Source: Amphiura filiformis
Lineage: Eukaryota; Echinodermata; Ophiuroidea; Amphilepidida; Amphiuridae
Direction of reading: 5' to 3'
Length of the DNA: 64,000 nt
Assembly: GCF_039555335.1 (NCBI RefSeq)
Contig: NC_092640.1
Coordinates: 36,450,784-36,514,783, forward strand
Positions 23,979-36,616 of the stretch are shown piece by piece. Positions within the stretch are counted from its first letter, which is position 1. Each line of letters begins with the position of its first letter. The position numbers and the translations under genes were made by a program. Under the pieces are notes generated by a model that was not told the origin of the DNA, ran no database searches, and saw only the letters and a list, made by a program, of their open reading frames with translations.

Positions 23979-24755
23979 AGCTAATCTCGGATGGTTTTGG
24001 GCCTCGTCCATGGTACCACTGTATCGTACCCTGATAACACAAAGAGGTTGGCCCGACGTCGGGTATTGGTCGCCATGGACGGTGGCTGAACGTCGGCTCA
24101 GATGTCGGCTGCTCATTGGGTATATGTCCTGCCGACGAGGTCGGCCCGACTTCGGTTCGACCACCGGCCGACGTAATGTAAGTGTTTTAAGTTAATATAA
24201 GCTATATTTTGATGGCTAAACCTGCTAAAGTGTATTATTTAAAGGATATTGACCAAATTTACTGTAAATATTGATAACATTTACTAAATTTGTTGATTTG
24301 TTTTCTTTATAAAGTAATATACATGTAAAAATAAAAAAATTAGTCAATGGATGGATTAAAAACATTGGCCCAACATCAAAGATTTGATGAATTTCACCGA
24401 CCTCAACCCGACGTCGCCCCAAAGTCAGCGGGCCGACATTCACTTAGTGACGTAGGGCCGACCTCAACCCGACGTCGCCCCAAAGTCAGCAGGCCGACGT
24501 TCACTTAGTGACGTAGGGCCGATGTCCGCCCGACTACTTCAGCAGGACCCCGACCCCTTGCCGACTTCGCCGACCAGTCGCCTACGTCGGGCCGACGGCA
24601 TCGTGTTTACAGGGTAGCATGTATTAACCATCACGATCAAGATTCACATCAAGGAAAGGAAATTGTAGGCCTTGCCATGTACGCCTTTTTCTATGACGTT
24701 TATGGAGGAAGAACGATATCTGCTCTTGCATATTTCGTGAAGCCAGAACACAGAG
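23979..24755 (+). pseudogene. SSAT-like copy B, middle exon split by a MITE
   Basis: A second copy of the 4528-4716 exon, including about 50 bp of flanking intron similarity (GACTGACTTTTTTACAT). The first part runs 23979-24028 (LISDGFGPRPWYHCIV). A 586-bp element follows, and the exon resumes at 24617 (ACINHHDQDSHQGKEIVGLA, then RTISALAYFVKPEHRG) to the donor at 24756. Outside the insertion the frame is open, and EHRG keeps the Arg that copy A has lost. Confidence 0.8.
24029..24614. mobile_element. 586-bp MITE with TA duplication, inside SSAT-B exon
   Basis: Inserted in the copy B exon between two TA dinucleotides (24027-24028 and 24615-24616); copy A has the empty site ATCGTAGCATG. The ends are inverted: CCCTGATAACAC on the left, GTGTTTACAGGG on the right. 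Inside is a GC-rich array with two copies of a roughly 63-bp unit (CCGACCTCAACCCGACGTCG). No transposase. TA duplication is used by Tc1/mariner and a few other groups; I do not assign it. Confidence 0.8.
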
Positions 24756-24808
24756 GTAAAATGATCATTGTCAGGGTTGCCAATCTCACGTACAGCGTGA
24801 GTTTAAGG

Positions 24809-25823
24809 GTAGGGGAGAGCGGGGAGTGTTCGCCCTATTTTTTTCTGACCAGCCTAGCGATGTCAATTTTAAGGTTAGGGATGACCTGATTAGCCCATGT
24901 GAAAGCCCTATGTCTTAGCTATATACGGCCACAATCCCAGAACTATAGGGCTTACAATAACAACAGGATAGAGCAAACAAAAAAGTTTTGCAAAGTGGCG
25001 AACTTGCCCCACATTGGGGCAGGTTCGCCCATATGGTGGGGTAAGTTCACCCTAATCCCCAAAAAAGGTTTAAACATTGCATAACAATAACATATTCAAT
25101 GCAAACATTTAGCAAGGGTATACAGGGCATTCATTCTCTTCTGGGGAGTCACTAAATTTGTTGCAGGGGTCGGGTCAGGGTAAAATGTAGGGGTCCAAAG
25201 TGAGTTTAAACGTATCATGTTTACAACTTCGGGGAGATTATGGATTAGGAAATAAACGGTGGTATGAGCAATACTGATACCACATAACTTTAAAAAAACA
25301 TGCTTTTCAGTTGTTTTACCTTGTTTAATGGTATGATTATCAATATTTTGCATAATACGCGGATGGGGCAGGTCCGCCCTCCAGTTTGGGGTAAGTCCGC
25401 CTGGGAAGATATAGGGCGAACATGCCCCATCCTCAAAGGGCGAACGTGCCCCTTGTGCACATTTTTGTATTTTCTTAAGGGTAATGCAAAATACAAATCG
25501 AATAAGGAGTTTATAACTGCATTTAATCTTTGACAAATCCCATATGTTCCCAATACAGATTTCCATTAAAACCATCTGTATTTATGTATTAATGATAATA
25601 CAACATTATTAATGCAAAAAAAAGTTACGTTTTGGTGTAAATTTTTGTTTTGGCTGCAGTTCGATGAACACGTCCCTATATGCCACGTAGCTAATATGAG
25701 AAGTTTATAATGACCTTTGTCACCTAATTTTGCCATCACCAAATTCCCCGATAGCCGTAGTGCTGAGAAACAAGGGGTGGGCGAACCTACCCCCTAGGGC
25801 GAACACTCCCCGCTCTCCCCTAC
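24809..25823. mobile_element. 1.0-kb non-autonomous element with 29-bp inverted ends
   Basis: The left end GTAGGGGAGAGCGGGGAGTG continues TTCGCCCTA; the right end is the exact complement. Inside are repeated GGGGCA.GTTCGCCC words in both orientations. It starts 53 bp past the donor of the SSAT-B middle exon. No target duplication recognised. Confidence 0.8.
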
Positions 25824-25971
25824 TTTCTCTTTTTGGTTGAAATTTTTGGCGAGAAATAATCCCGCCAAAATATTAAAGTAATGTTTTTCCACAACTAAAT
25901 ATCATAGTCATGAAATTAATGATGCATCTGGTAGCTAATTTAATATCTTCCGCTCTTCTCCAACGTGCCTC

Positions 25972-26045
25972 TTTAGTTTAGCTCAGTTGGTTAGAGCGTC
26001 GTGCTGGTAATACGAAGGTCGCCGGTTCGAATCCGGCCGGATGCA
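25972..26045 (+). tRNA. tRNA-like sequence, anticodon loop GGT, broken acceptor stem
   Basis: D arm GCTC/GAGC with TTAGCTCAGTTGG (A box), anticodon arm TCGTG-CTGGTAA-TACGA, T arm GCCGG-TTCGAAT-CCGGC (B box), and a T9 run 9 bp downstream like a Pol III terminator. The 3' acceptor CGGATGC has no partner upstream (TTTAGTT). GGT would mean Thr, an unusual anticodon in animals. Likely a pseudogene or SINE head. Confidence 0.55.
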
Positions 26046-27082
26046 CTGGGTTTTTTTTTCAACGTTTATGTGTACTGGCCTACTCTGGGGAAAGATTAAA
26101 ATTTGTTCATCCTATTAACCCAGAGAACTAAGTATAATAACTTTCATATATATAATACATTAGAACATAAATATTAGAAACACTTTGACCAAGTTTCAAG
26201 GCAAAATATACAAAATAAAAGTTCCCTGAACATTTATGCATTGATTGTTAGCAAAGTGTTGGCACAAATTCATAAGTTACATATTAATGAACCTTTCCAG
26301 CCATCTTACTATCATTTCGAGGTCACAAGGGGTCATCTGAGGTCAAATTAGTAAAAACTGTCCTATGGGCATAAAACTTGGTGAGTACAGTCACCATCAG
26401 CCAGGTAATCGCGACAGCCGAGAACCGCCAAATACGGGTAACCGCCTAGTATTAATTAACTCATTAAAGGAGGATTTCGTGATCCTAGCATCCTCTTTTT
26501 ATGACATTTTCCAGTAGATATCCACGAAAAAAGCGTATTTCCAAAATTTCAGTTGATTCCGATTTTGCGTTTGCGAGTTATGCATGATTATGTGTATTAC
26601 ACTGCTCCATAGACAATGTGTTGTAATTTCGTTCTGGTGCACCAGAACGAAATTCAAATTTGGCGATATTTTTGCTAAACGAATTAATCTGCAAGAAATA
26701 TTTGGTACGTAAACATTATGTAGCCCGAGGTATCCAGTGGTGTAAAAATCTCAACTTTTTTTTGGGAAAAGTGGGGACATGAAGCTGTGGATCACGAAAT
26801 GCCCCTTTAACTACATTGATTATTGATAAAAACAATAAGATATAAAGAAAATATAAATTGATATATTATGAAAACCATATGTCCGAGTTGCTTCAAACAA
26901 AAGGCATATAATGGTCAGTGTACTTTGCCCTACTCTATTAATTTGTTAAAAACATACTTTAACCATTTTCTCATTTCCAAAATATGCCTCATATACACAT
27001 GTTCAAGGGTAAAGACACAAAAAAGGTTTTTTTCCCTGCCCATGGTTGAATTTGGCCTAAATGATTTATTTTTGCTTTGCAG
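26046..27082. other. SSAT-B intron; no gene recognised
   Basis: Nothing coding seen. Contains a short inverted GTTCTGGTGCACCAGAAC near 26631-26648 and a half copy of the GGGCAGGAAAAACCT repeat. Confidence 0.5.
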
Positions 27083-27123
27083 GTCATCACCTTGGAAAGG
27101 CTCTAGTGGACGCATCATTTCTG
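27083..27123 (+). pseudogene. SSAT-like copy B, acetyl-CoA loop exon
   Basis: 41 nt between TTTGCAG and GTATGT, the counterpart of 9244-9284. It reads HHLGKALVDASFL after the split Gly. The loop with the previous exon is RGHHLG. The upstream intron also shares the TTTATTTTTGCTTTGCAG tract with copy A. Confidence 0.8.
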
Positions 27124-27624
27124 GTATGTAGCGCAGCTCTTTTCACGCGGTCTATTCTCTCCGTAGATTATGATATACTTGTAATCATATCCCAGAAGTT
27201 GGGTAGCCAGTGGGGGTTCCGGGGGGGGCTCATCATGGCCGTCGCCCGGGCCGTCGGTTCATGTAGTTAGACGGAAGGGGTTGTCAATTAAAAAAAAAAA
27301 TGGGTGAACAATAGACTATTTTTTACCCTGGAAAAAGGGAAAAATGTAAAAATACAAAGTATGCCGTTTCTCATCAAATGAAGCAGCCTCAGGGCCCTGA
27401 GTTGGTACACTGATAGCCCCAGGGATATACTCTATAGTACAAGTATTCATGAGCCCCATATCTCATATATTGTGACTTATTATGAAAATTATGAAACATG
27501 ATCTTCATACATGGCGTTGTCTTTTTTAAAGACATTTCTTGTTTTAGCCTTATATTATGAGCACGAGATTCTGATGCGATTATATGGTAGTATAATTGTC
27601 GGCGACATGACTTTCTCGAATTAT

Positions 27625-29177
27625 TAGTTAGGTGAAAAAGTTCAATTTGGTGACCACTCTCTGGTTAGTAAGGTTTGACGATTGATTCGACTTCTATGGA
27701 CCATTTAGAAATAAAATAGCCACCATGTCCCTCGCGAAAATCCCGGCATTTTTCGCTCAGAGGCCAAAATCCAAAATGGCCGCCGCCACCATTTTGAAAA
27801 TTTAAGTAACTAGCCCCGTTCCACAAACCGCGACGCCTCTCGAATAGCGAGCGGAGCGAGCACCGACCGTAGCGAGGCTACAGTTGGAAAATCACCATAC
27901 AGGTATCAGAGTAGGCCTACAGCACAGAAGCCAGTGCTAAACCAGAGCACCTATAATCATATGCACAAAGACACTTTTTCGGATATGTCGAGTACAAGGA
28001 TTCCGATTCTGACACGGTTTGACATTACGGCATCATTTTCACCCAAGATGGTGGCCGGCACCATCTTGAAAAATTTAGTTTTGAACAAGAGGACTGCCAT
28101 ATATCTGAGTTTACGTCTCTTATCTGGGGTTAAGGCGCCTTATCTTGGGTTTAGATGCCTTATGAGGTTTACGACCCTTATCTGGTGTTAAGGCACCTTA
28201 TGTGGGGTTTAGATGCCTTTTCTAGGGTTTATGTTCCTTATTTAGGGTTAAGGCACCTTATTTGGGGTTTAGACTGCTTTATCTGGGGTCTACGTCGCTT
28301 ATCTGGGGTTACGGCGCATTATCTGGGGTTTATATGCCTTATCTGGTTTTAGACTGCGATATGCTAAGGTTAAGGCATCTTAGCCAAAGGTAAGGAACGT
28401 AAACCCAGGATAAGGCCGTCTACCACAGATAAGGCGCCTTATCCCTAGATAAGGGATGTAAACCCAAGCAGTTTAAACCCCATATAAGAGACATGAACCC
28501 CAGATAAGGCGGAAATGACACACTTATGCTTCTGCTCTCATTCAAAAATAATATTTACGCTCTACCAAATGGGGGGCATCTTGGATTTCTGGGCAAAAAT
28601 TATGTTGTAACGTCAAATTAATGTCAGATTCGGATTTCTTGGGGTCGACTTACCGGAAAAAGTGTCTTTGTACACGATTTTAGGTAATCTGGTTCAAAAC
28701 TTATTTTTTTCAAGATGGCCGCCGCGGCGGCCACCATCTTGGATTTCTGGGTAAATATGAGTTCGTAATGTCAAAGTAATGTCAAATTTGAAATCCTTGT
28801 GGTCGACTTAATACAAAAAAGTGTCTTTGTACACGATTTTAGGTCCTCTTGTTCAAAACTAAATTTTTCAAGATGGTGCCGGCCACCATCTTGGATTTCT
28901 GGGTGAAAATGATGCCGTAATGTCAGTCGGAATCCTTGTACTCGACATATCCGAAAAAGTGTCTTTGTGCATGATTATAGGTGCTCTGGTTCAAAACTTA
29001 AATTTTCAAAATGGTGGCGGCGGCCATTTTGGATTTTGGCCTCTAGCGAAAAATGCCGGGATTTTCGCGAGGGACATGGTGGCTAATTTTTTTCTAAATG
29101 GTCCATAGAAGTCGAATCAATCGTCAAACCTTACTAGCCAGAGAGTGGTCACCAAATTGAACTTTTTCCCCTAACTA
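27625..29177. mobile_element. 1.55-kb foldback element with internal inverted minisatellite
   Basis: Arms of about 180 bp: TTGGTGACCACTCTCTGG near 27650, complement near 29135-29160, including AAAATGGCCGCCGCC-type blocks. Inside, three direct copies of a 130-160 bp unit with AGTGTCTTTGTACACGATTT lie at 28540-29000. A 20-25 bp minisatellite (TTATCTGGGGTTTAGATGCC) runs 28110-28350 and continues inverted at 28355-28510. No coding capacity. Confidence 0.82.
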
Positions 29178-30174
29178 TATCTTATTTCTAAACGATTTCC
29201 AATGAATGTTACCATAGGAAAATATCAGCATGGGGCAGGGGGATGTACTCAGTAAAGTACTGGGACGTATCGCAAACATGGGTAGCATTTTTAGCCATTT
29301 GGTACGACGTATATCAATGACCCCTCACTTTTTCTAAGCCAATTATGGTATATGGATCGGTCCTTTTTTCAAATTTTTCTGTATTTTTCAATTTTACCTC
29401 GATCTAGCCAAATTTTTGTGTCAGTTCCTGCAGAAGTTCCTGCAGAACTGACACCTTTAGTACAGGTTTGACGATCACGTGACAATTCGAATCATCATAT
29501 CGAAATATCACGTGCTCTGTAAAAATATCAATATCGATATCGATACTATTCGTCAATTCAGCCCCAAACCAAATCGCCCACATGCCAATTCGAACCCTGT
29601 ATATTGATGTACAAAAAAGTTGGCCAAATTTAACTATTTCGTGATTTTCTCCATAACCGTTGTTTTTACACCAAATCTGTATATTTAGATGAATTGATGT
29701 CTTGCATTCGGTCACAAACCAATTCGTTGTACTTTGTGCAATAACCCTCTATCTTTTAAACCAAATATCCTCGTGCGATGTCGAACTTTTCCTCTGGTCA
29801 TAAAGAACAAAACAAGTCAGCGTTCGCGTATCTGTACGTAGCCGCAGTTTGTGGCCCTCACAACACGGGCTTCCGGTCCTAGGAAATGGAATATTACTGA
29901 TAAATATATAAAGATGGCAAAATCAGTAAACCAGTTTAAGTTACAAATAAAGAAAAGTCTAATAAAAAATTACATCTAATATTTAGGGATTATTTAATGA
30001 CCTCACCCATCCCCCACCCCACCCCCCATCTCCACTCCAACTATCAATTTATTGTGTGGACTGTGGAATATCTATATGAAATGTTATAAATATTTATATT
30101 GGAGTCTTTCTTTGCATGTTCTTCTCCTCTTTCTTTTTTCTTTTATTTGTTAACTTTGTGTAATTGTATGTTGT
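29178..30174. other. No gene recognised
   Basis: AT-rich with a C-rich stretch at 30005-30035 and a small inverted GAACTGACAC near 29420-29455. Confidence 0.5.
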
Positions 30175-30310
30175 AACTTAAGGCAGTGTAAGGGGTGCTC
30201 GCTTCAGGCCTTTGGGCCTTTTGAGCATCTCCTCATTCAAATGTTGTGTCTTTTATATTTTGTATGTTGATTTGAATGAAAATAAAATGATGATGTATGA
30301 TGATGATGAT
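30175..30310 (+). mobile_element. Probable LINE 3' end with ATG microsatellite tail
   Basis: GGCCTTTGGGCCTTTTGAGC followed by an AT-rich stretch ending AATAAAATGATGATG and further GATGAT units. CR1/L2-type LINEs end in such short tandem tails. No coding part seen upstream. Confidence 0.45.
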
Positions 30311-32132
30311 GTACATCATTTCCTACAGAGTCGTGAGATATGTCAAACTTTTCCCTTGGTCATAAGGAACAAAAAAGTCAGTGGTCGCATATCTGTAGGA
30401 TCATCGGTTAATGAGATATAGTCACTTTTTTGTACGTTGTGCACTTAACCCTCTTTTGTTTTACTTCTGGATATCGTTTGGAGTCAAATGATTTTTCATT
30501 TTAAAGCTGATGATATATTTTCTAAACACGAAATAAAACAAAATTGACCGCGAGCCGACTTTACAGCTGTTTCGAGATGGACGGTCACATATATTCATTA
30601 ACATATTAAATCGTTTATCCCTTTTGGTCAATATCGAATTAGTTTGTGGCTGACTTAGCTTGGGGCCAAATGCATGAATTGGCATATAGCCAAGTCAACT
30701 GTGGACGAATTGATTTGGCCGAATCCACCTGCTTCCATGCTGACCAGGAAGTGCCGAAAAATTACGTACTTTTACAAAGCAAAAAGCAACTTTTCTAGGC
30801 ATTTTTGACATGGTGCCTTCGCCCAAAAAGGTTTCCTACTATAAAGAGCTAACTTTTGAGATGGTTTGTATGTTTGAAGGTGCAAAATTAACAATAAGCT
30901 TAAAATCATGGCCCGATTTACCGCCGAGTTTTGCAAGTCATCACGACTTTGACAGATGACGTCAGACACTTATCTCTGTCTTGGTAATATCGACGTAAGT
31001 CTTGATAGTAATACGCTGTTTTACTTAGCCTATATCTGGTGGCAGCAGCATTTTCTACAGTCACGTGATAATGGCGCCGGCGGATAATACACGGGGGAAC
31101 TGACGGTGTCCACATCTTTTTTTTTTTTTTTTTTTTTTTCTTTTCAGTTTTTTGTATTTTATCAGTACTTAGAGCTGGTGGGGGAGAGAAAGCATTAAAA
31201 TACATTCAGGAAAAAATACAACTCGAACCAAAGATGAAGGCTCCATTTCAAAATCAAAATTAAAAAAAACCAAAAAAAACCCAACACACCAGACAATGAG
31301 CAGGTTCAAAGACCCACAGAAGGAAGATGACAAAACAGAGTCCTGACCCTATCCGAATCCTATTTTGACCTTTACACAAATAAACCACCAGCCCCTTCTT
31401 CATAACATACAATATTTTTATAAAAACATCCAGCATGTCCAGTGTTAATTAAACAAAAATCTTTTTGTATTGCGCTGGTATAGGAGTTGCAAGGGCCTGA
31501 TACTTTGCTGATATCGAATGATGAAATTCGCCATCTTCCTCCTGTGAAAAAACTTGAAGAATAGAAGGCTGACGTTGCGCCAAAACACGCACGCCTATGT
31601 AAGTGTATAATTAGGCCTATTTAATGATAAAATGAACTACCACTAAATGTTCTGTCAGTGCTGCAGTGCAAAACTTCTCTTTAACATTACATTAAAATAA
31701 TAGTTACATTGTAAATTGGAACTGACACCAATTTTTTTCAGGAATACTTGTTTTAATTTCGCCAACATTTTGGCGAAAATTTGCAAAAACTAAGACAATT
31801 TGGGTTTGGGCCAAAAATATTGACTTTTGGTATATATCGATGGGTCCAAATTTCTAGAAAACTTGGTATATTGATCGGTCCACTTTCAAATTCTCAGCGG
31901 CACACCCCTTACCAAAACCAAACTTGAGTACCCCCCATCGACTGAAAAATTAGAAAATCCCACTGAAAATTGCCGAAAAACGGCTTGTGCCTCCCCCTAG
32001 TACAAGGAACTTATACGATGTCCTCATTCACAAACTGATACTATCTGTCCATGCGAGCGGTCCGAATTTTGAGCCATACAAGTTTACGTGGTGAACTACC
32101 CCCCCGGGACAGACTTAAGTTTCAGTTTTCTA
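30311..32132. other. No gene recognised; repeat debris
   Basis: Half of the ATATGTGACC-type MITE at 30500-30605, a run of 23 T at 31117-31139 and A/C-rich words near 31260. No splice-supported frame. Confidence 0.5.
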
Positions 32133-33075
32133 CTGGCCCTCCGGGCCAGTGGTATGGCAGATCTAGTGGCCCTGCAATAAATTTACTGGCCCAGCTTTTT
32201 CAATATGTTCAAAATTAAAAAAAAAAAAAAAAGCCTGATTTTTTTTCTTGGTGTTTAGGGGGAAAATCTATATCAATTTTAAATAATTTGCCATAAAATG
32301 TGTATTGCCGGTATATCACAAATTTAAAAAAATCAAAATTATTTGATATCAGAAGGACATTCCTCGTTTTCAAAATGCAATTCGATATGTCTGATGTGCT
32401 CTAAAGTCCCACAAAAAATATGTGGAAATGTCGCTATCCGAGTCCTTAAAGTCAAGCAAACCTTAACGCGCGAAAATGTGGACAAATAAGGCCTATACAC
32501 TAATTAATTTTGGTTACTAGATGTTGAATATCTGTCTTAAAATGTTCTTACAATTGATTTTGTGCTGAAATGCGCGCAAAGCGCGCAAAATTTTGACTTT
32601 CATCGCTTGGAGGGGCGCAGAATCGATGCTGAATTGGTCAATGTGGTGCCCCCTAAGGGTGGCGCCCGGGGCATGTTGCCCCCCTCTGACCCCCGTAGTT
32701 ACGCCACTGGTCCTGCCTTTGTTAGTTCCAAAAGTTGACAAAGTTTCAAATATGATGCGATATCGCTATCATCATCAGATAGAGCTTGGAAGTAGTAGGC
32801 TACGTAGGCCTACTATCGCCGTAAAAAGCGGCCGTATGTTTCCAACTTGCTAGAAATGCAAAAATAAGAATATAAATATACGAAAAATCATTGAATAAAG
32901 ATATAAATTACAGGTGACTGGCGGAGCAGAAACTATGTAAATAATGTCCATGACTGATTATATCTTGTCTCATGTGTTGGCTCAAAAATCTAGTGGCCCG
33001 CCGGGCCAGCGTTGTTGGAAGTTTACTGGCCCGATGCAAAATCCACTGGCCCCGGGCCACCGGGCCACTGTTAAA
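32133..33075. repeat. Composite repeat with CTGGCCC.CCGGGCCAG ends
   Basis: ACTGGCCCTCCGGGCCAGT near 32135 and a related GGCCCGCCGGGCCAG cluster at 32990-33070, roughly inverted. It encloses half of the 16540 foldback family (32275-32445) and a truncated hAT-like end, CCCGTAGTTACGCCACTG (32692-32709). Confidence 0.55.
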
Positions 33076-34407
33076 TCCATCCCTGCCCCCCATCAGACCC
33101 GGTGCCCCCACCCCAACCACCCCACCACCAAATCATGGTCTCCGGTCGGTGCCCACAATGTGATGACTGATATCAGCTGTCATGGATTTCTCTCTCTCTC
33201 TCTCTTCCGTAAAATACAGGATTTAGGGCCTGTAATTTGATGGTTTGGATTTGAAAGAACTCTTTGGTTAGGCAGGGTTCGCAGGTTTTTGCCGCAGGTG
33301 GAAAAACCGTGGTTTTAAACGCAAAAACAGTTTTTGCCAGCAAAATTGGCAAAAACTAAAAAACTGATAAATAGTTCACTTTTTTTTCATCTCAAAACGA
33401 ATTATTACGTTTCAACACTACTTTCATGAGTGTAACAAGGCCAGAGTTTGTAATTTTAAGTAGAATATTAAGAAATAAAAGGCATGGGTTTTCATCATTG
33501 CTTACTAGTGCATTTAACTGAAATGCGGCATATTAAATTCAAAACTTTTTCATTAGGACTTGATGAGACAAAAATAATGTTGAATGATTTATTGAAAGTT
33601 GTGTGTCACAGTTAAGCTTTTCTGTGTTACTTTTTAATATTTGACTAACGATATGTGAGTTTTTGCCAAATTTTTGCCGGTTTAAACCAGGCAGACTTTT
33701 TTTAATCGTTCAATATTTATTGATTTTTATTCATATAAAAAACAAACAAACTAGAATTACGCGGTTCGTAATTAAGGTGGCCCCACACACAGGTGTGCAA
33801 ATAACAAAGGTTTGTAAACACAAATAATATTCCATATGCAAATAAGCTCATTAATATTCATAAATATGCAAATAACATACCACCATATCCAATCACCAAA
33901 CCAAGTTTGAAGTTGTTCGGTTATTGCATTTAAGCTGCAGAGTGGATTAATGAAAATTTAGGCAAAATATGCAAATAAGCTTATTAATATTCATAAATAT
34001 GCAAGTAACATGACACAAAACTATACAGCACATCAATAATTATCGGGAAGGATTTCTGTCCATTTTGAGCTGAAATAACATGGTAAAGTGAAAGAAACCC
34101 TACTGTTTAACATGCAGTTCTATATGGGAGGACATATTCATAATTCTTTGAATTATGACATTATGTCGAACTTTGTTCTGTTGACCTACAAACACAACAA
34201 ATTTGGCCGATTCCATTTAGGTGTAAGTTGGGACATGTGTAAACATTACAAATATGCTAAAAAATCAGGTTTGGAAAAAATTAACCAATTTCATATTATA
34301 AGATCCTACATTATGGCTTTAATTACTTGAACAAAATCTCCCGAAAGTTTATTGCGTTTTGATTAAAGTGATTTGATCTTGATGTTTCTCTTTTTCTTTC
34401 AATCTAG
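33076..34407. other. No gene recognised
   Basis: A CT repeat at 33189-33208 and direct repeats of AATATGCAAATAAGCT.ATT with CATAAATATGCAA at 33820-34015. Remainder of the SSAT-B last intron. Confidence 0.5.
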
Positions 34408-34636
34408 CATGCTAAGGAACAAGGTTGTACGACATCGCAAGGCCTGGTATTCCATACAAATCTACATGCACATCGATTTCGCGCTTCGTATGGACTCGTT
34501 GATCAGACAACCGATGTTCCCGACAAAGAAAGGATCAAGTTTGTGAAAATTGGTCCAAAGCGTTTCTGAAGAGAGCTGAAGCTGAACTCAAAACATACAA
34601 ACATATTGGGCTCACAGGAGAAAACTTAAAAGTCTA
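34408..34636 (+). pseudogene. SSAT-like copy B, last exon, frameshifted
   Basis: A copy of 11362-11607 after an acceptor CAATCTAG. It reads HAKEQGCTTSQGLVFHTNL, HAHRFRASYGLVDQTTDV, PDKERIKFVKIGPKRF and then meets TGA at 34567. Relative to copy A, ten bases are missing after CGTTTC, which shifts the frame. The rest of the tail (AEAELKTYKHIG) is still readable in another frame. With the split middle exon this makes copy B a pseudogene. Confidence 0.82.
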
Positions 34637-34639
34637 AAT

Positions 34640-35627
34640 TATAAGAAGGGGGGTGAACGGTGGATGAAACCAGAATTGAACCTGCGATTGCAATTGACCG
34701 TGTTTGTATTAACCATCCATGTAAAAAAAACCGGGATAAAGGGTAGCACTTCATTATGTACCGGTATTTAATTAGCATTGGTTTAGCTTTTTATTACTGC
34801 TCTTGACAATGTGATTTACAAAGTTTTGTCGCTTTGCCTAACTTGTCAACTTCATATTTCATGGCCAACTTATAACATAGGCATACATCATTTGTTCCTT
34901 TCATTTCAACACAATGAATGCAACCAAACACACAAACTGTTTGTATTTCGTTTATTTTTCTATCATTTTGTTCTGAGACCAAGACACATTTTACAGCCCA
35001 TTCTTAAACGTTAAAGACCTGTGATGTATCAGATTCAAGCCAAGTTAAATCACTCTTTAGATGAACTCACTGAATCATATTACTGATATTTCTTTACTTT
35101 ATTATTGAAAAGGTTTCTTCTGGTAAGCACAGGTACATAAATGCATGTATATTTATATACTAAACATTCTTTCTGTAACACCATACCTCCTCAAAAGATT
35201 ATTTTCTGACCTATGCATAAATCCACTCATGAGGCAGTCAAGACTTTAATCATTTAATGTATTCTTCAGTGTATAGCAAGAAGTTACCAATACCCAACTT
35301 TGACTGTTTAAGCCTTGCAACCATGGAATACTGTGAAGGAGGGTAGAGTGACAAGGAATTCATGTCGGAATTTGACATAAATACATGGTAACTAAAAAAA
35401 AAGCATGTGTATTTCCAAAACATAACAGTTTGTTACATCTGGGATGAATATACTACGTGTGGTATATTCGTCCAGGGGGTTACACACGTTTAGTTTAGTT
35501 TGAGCAGGGGTGTACCACTGAGAAAATGAAAACTGTACACCCGTCAATATAGGCCTACCAATTTAAGAACTTTAGACATATCGACATACCATGTCAAAAT
35601 TGTCAGCCAAATTTTTTGCAATAAAAT
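34640..35627. other. No gene recognised downstream of SSAT-B
   Basis: AT-rich unique-looking DNA. Short frames only. Confidence 0.5.
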
Positions 35628-36406
35628 ATGTGACACGATCTGGTTCGTGGAGGCCAAAGGAAGCATTTTCAAAAATTGAGTTACTATAATTATTATCTTC
35701 TACTTTGCACAAACATTAAGCTATCATATACCGAAAACACCAAAGGACTAGCATACTCTAAAGTTCAGAAGTTTTGAGATGTGTATTTTTCTATTTTACT
35801 GTTTTTTACTCCATACATATAAACTGAGCTCAAAAAGAAACTTATAATTTTTCACAAGGTCATATCTTGAAATCCTGTCAATCAAAATGAACCAAAATTA
35901 CACACAGGATTACCTTAATACTCTACTCAAAACACATGTCAGTAACCAAGCAGTTGTCCAACTGACACAACAGCAAAATGCACTGTCATGGGACAGCTTC
36001 CTGGACTTCCTTCACTTTCACAGCCCAACATTTGGCACCCAGGACAAAAAATCTGTGAGAATGCATACAAGATCCTTGCACAGATGATAAAACGATGCTG
36101 CTTTCTGCTTTTCATACACTTTTTTCATGAAACAGGGCTGGGCTGTGAATGTGGTCCAGGAAGCTGTCCCATGTCAGTGCATTTTGCTGTTGTGTCAGTT
36201 GGATAACTGCTTGGTTACTGACATGTGTTAAGAGTAGAGTATTGAAGTAAATCTGTGTAATTTTGGTTCAATTTGATGGACAGGATTTCAAGATATGACC
36301 TTGTGAAAAATTATAAGTTTCTTTTTGAGCTCAGTTCATGTTTGCCTTTATCTCAATTTCAAATTTGCTGCCTTTGGACTCCATGGACCAGATCGTGTCA
36401 CATATT
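35628..36406. mobile_element. Foldback element, about 780 bp
   Basis: Ends TGTGACACGATCTGG; long arms with GAGCTCAAAAAGAAACTTAT and GGTCATATCTTGAAATCCTG, complements at 36250-36338; inner arms with CCAAGCAGTTGTCCAACTGA. Flanks AATA/TATT extend the inversion. Confidence 0.85.
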
Positions 36407-36616
36407 AGACAATAACATTTTTTAACGGATTGTCAACACTTATTTCATATCGATGTCATATACTCTTTTCTTGATACTCTGAATAAATTTAATACACAAG
36501 CACGGTCATATTATTTATTGCATATCATGATTCATGTTTTTGTCTGATCAACAGTCTTCATTTAGTGGTGCGAGATGTATTTTTCAAGGGGTAGAGCAAG
36601 TTTGCAAAGAGTTTGA

